Below are positions 62,903-64,000 of a stretch of 64,000 nt of DNA, one piece after another. The stretch is from Aradus depressus (lineage: Eukaryota; Arthropoda; Insecta; Hemiptera; Aradidae). Position numbers and translations under genes: made by a program. The DNA is taken from NCBI GenBank assembly GCA_963662175.1, contig OY759221.1, forward strand, positions 34,966,045 through 35,030,044. The letters are read 5' to 3'. The notes beneath the pieces were generated by a model, which saw only the letters and a list, made by a program, of their open reading frames with translations, was not told where the DNA came from and did no database searches. Positions within the stretch are counted from its first letter, which is position 1. Every line of letters starts with the position of its first letter.

Positions 62903-63925
62903 AATATTCTTTCATATTCATGAAGTCTGACTTCATTCTTCTTTGCGCTCTGAGCGCTCTGCTGAGTGTTATGGACACTATTCAAAGAATTCTCCGCAAG
63001 TCTAACCCCAGAGTTTATAAAGTCACATACAAACTCAATGTGTTCTTTCATGTTGTGTCACCTCTTCAAATTTATGCTGTGTTTACCACATGTTTACTTA
63101 TTGTTAGATGTATGATTATGTAATTTTACTTTTAAATTATTAATGCCCCCCGTTTTAAATTTATTTTCAGATTTCTAATAAATAAATGTGTCAAATACAA
63201 GAAATGATTTGAGAATTGGGAAAAAGGAAATTTAAACTTTTAATGAGCTGTCTGAAAATATCATCAAAAATATAAATATGTCGTACATTAAAATATTAGC
63301 CATTAATACATTTTAAGTTTCCCAACGTTTGGGAAATGGTGAGTACCGTTTCTTGAAACGGTAAAACTCATCCCTAAAAAATCATCAACCATCAAAATTA
63401 ATATTTCACCATGCAACTAAATCTGAGGATTCAGAAGTTCCTGAGTAATAAGACGAAGAATATCACGCGCATGAAGTAATAACCAAGACTAAAATATTAT
63501 TATAATAGTAACAGTCTTGAGTCTGTAAACGAATGTGTGCGCAAGACCACAAGAGGTGTTTCGCGCATCAATAGGACGTCTTTCCCAATTTAACGTGCAT
63601 ATTTCTTTATCCTTAACGAAACTGACTTACGAGACTGCGCGGGAGGGGGGGTAGTTCTGTTTTTACCCCCTCTCGTATCAGCCAGGTAGATATGTGATTA
63701 AATACTTTGTTTTTCCCGAACACAAAGAGTTTGTAGTAAAAATATCTAAATAAAATAGTCTAACTACGATCAAGAAGGCAGTGATCTCTGATGTGAGTGA
63801 TGCATTAATTATAAGGAACGATTGTTCAGGTAACCTTACCTTGGACTTTTGTTTTGTATTCACATAACTTATTTAAGGCATATCATTAATTTTAATAAGA
63901 ACATTTCCTTCTTATTTCAAGTTAT
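62903..63925. other. no gene seen
   Basis: Unassigned AT-rich sequence. CpG-containing patches at 63465-63475 and 63530-63640 lack a clear promoter or exon pattern. Confidence 0.4.
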
Positions 63926-63929
63926 TACT

Positions 63930-64000
63930 TCCCATGCTTTACGAAATAAGAGTATAGGGGAAGTTATGTAATCGGTCAGAAATTCGATGCCGAGTTTTAT
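63930..64000 (+). repeat. HE 5' end, continuing past the window
   Basis: acttcccatgctttacgaaa then gtataggggaagttatgtaa and tcggtcagaaattcgatgcc: the 5' hairpin with a small insertion in the loop, then the standard start. Confidence 0.75.

Overview
This window looks like an AT-rich, repeat-saturated stretch of an arthropod (probably insect) nuclear genome. The basis is its content: tRNA-derived SINEs whose tails are made of AACCT units, jockey-type LINE remnants, pogo/Tigger, PIF/Harbinger and other TIR transposons, and Penelope-like sequences with hammerhead-ribozyme cores. I see no bacterial gene organisation, no long intact ORF, no functional tRNA or rRNA gene and no CRISPR array. Species cannot be named from the sequence alone. 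No host protein-coding gene can be called with confidence; three or four short stretches look like exons or promoter-proximal sequence and are reported at low confidence.

Layout. 0-7 kb: a short 25-bp tandem repeat, copies of a hairpin-ended repeat (called HE here), a pogo-like MITE (1.2-2.4 kb) split by a Penelope-like insertion with a 76-bp perfect inverted repeat, and the first SINE-1 copies. 7.9-9.0 kb: a ~121-bp minisatellite of nine units. 9-21 kb: HE fragments, SINE-1 copies at 11.8, 16.9 and 18.0 kb with target-site duplications, and a 388-bp TIR MITE. 21.4-22.8 kb: two converging LINE ORF2 3' ends. 24.2-25.7 kb: a 27-bp satellite, then an inverted-repeat Penelope-like unit with hammerheads at both ends enclosing another TIR element. 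28.1-28.4 kb: a CpG-rich stretch with a CRE and a splice donor. 28.7-37.8 kb: degenerate hammerhead pair, pogo MITEs, hairpin palindromes at 30.7 kb, a tandem array at 31.5-32.1 kb, and more SINE-1 and HE copies. 38-43.3 kb: direct copies of another repeat (R4), five SINE-1 copies and a hybrid foldback. 44.9-45.5 kb: TIR element with subterminal repeats. 47.4-49.9 kb: a pogo/Tigger element with a broken transposase and three nested insertions. 52-57 kb: another long-TIR element, a LINE 3' end, a candidate exon, and a TIR element split by a Penelope-like insertion. 58-64 kb: MITEs, a Harbinger remnant, and a TIR element (61.3-62.9 kb) carrying a coding remnant with one in-frame stop.

How the parts relate. 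Nearly everything is layered mobile DNA. LINE-type activity explains the SINE-1 copies (11 of about 24 have 10-15 bp duplications and two are 5'-truncated). The HE family (about 40 fragments on both strands) has a hairpin at each end and variable internal blocks, which fits a Helentron/DINE-like non-autonomous element better than a classical MITE. At least five sequence classes of hammerhead-like motif occur, usually in inverted pairs. The most interesting unexplained group is a set of TIR elements at 44.9, 56.3, 58.3 and 61.3 kb that share a motif of the form AAAAC-N7-GTCCA (only loosely in the 58.3 kb element) in TIRs and subterminal regions despite otherwise different sequence.
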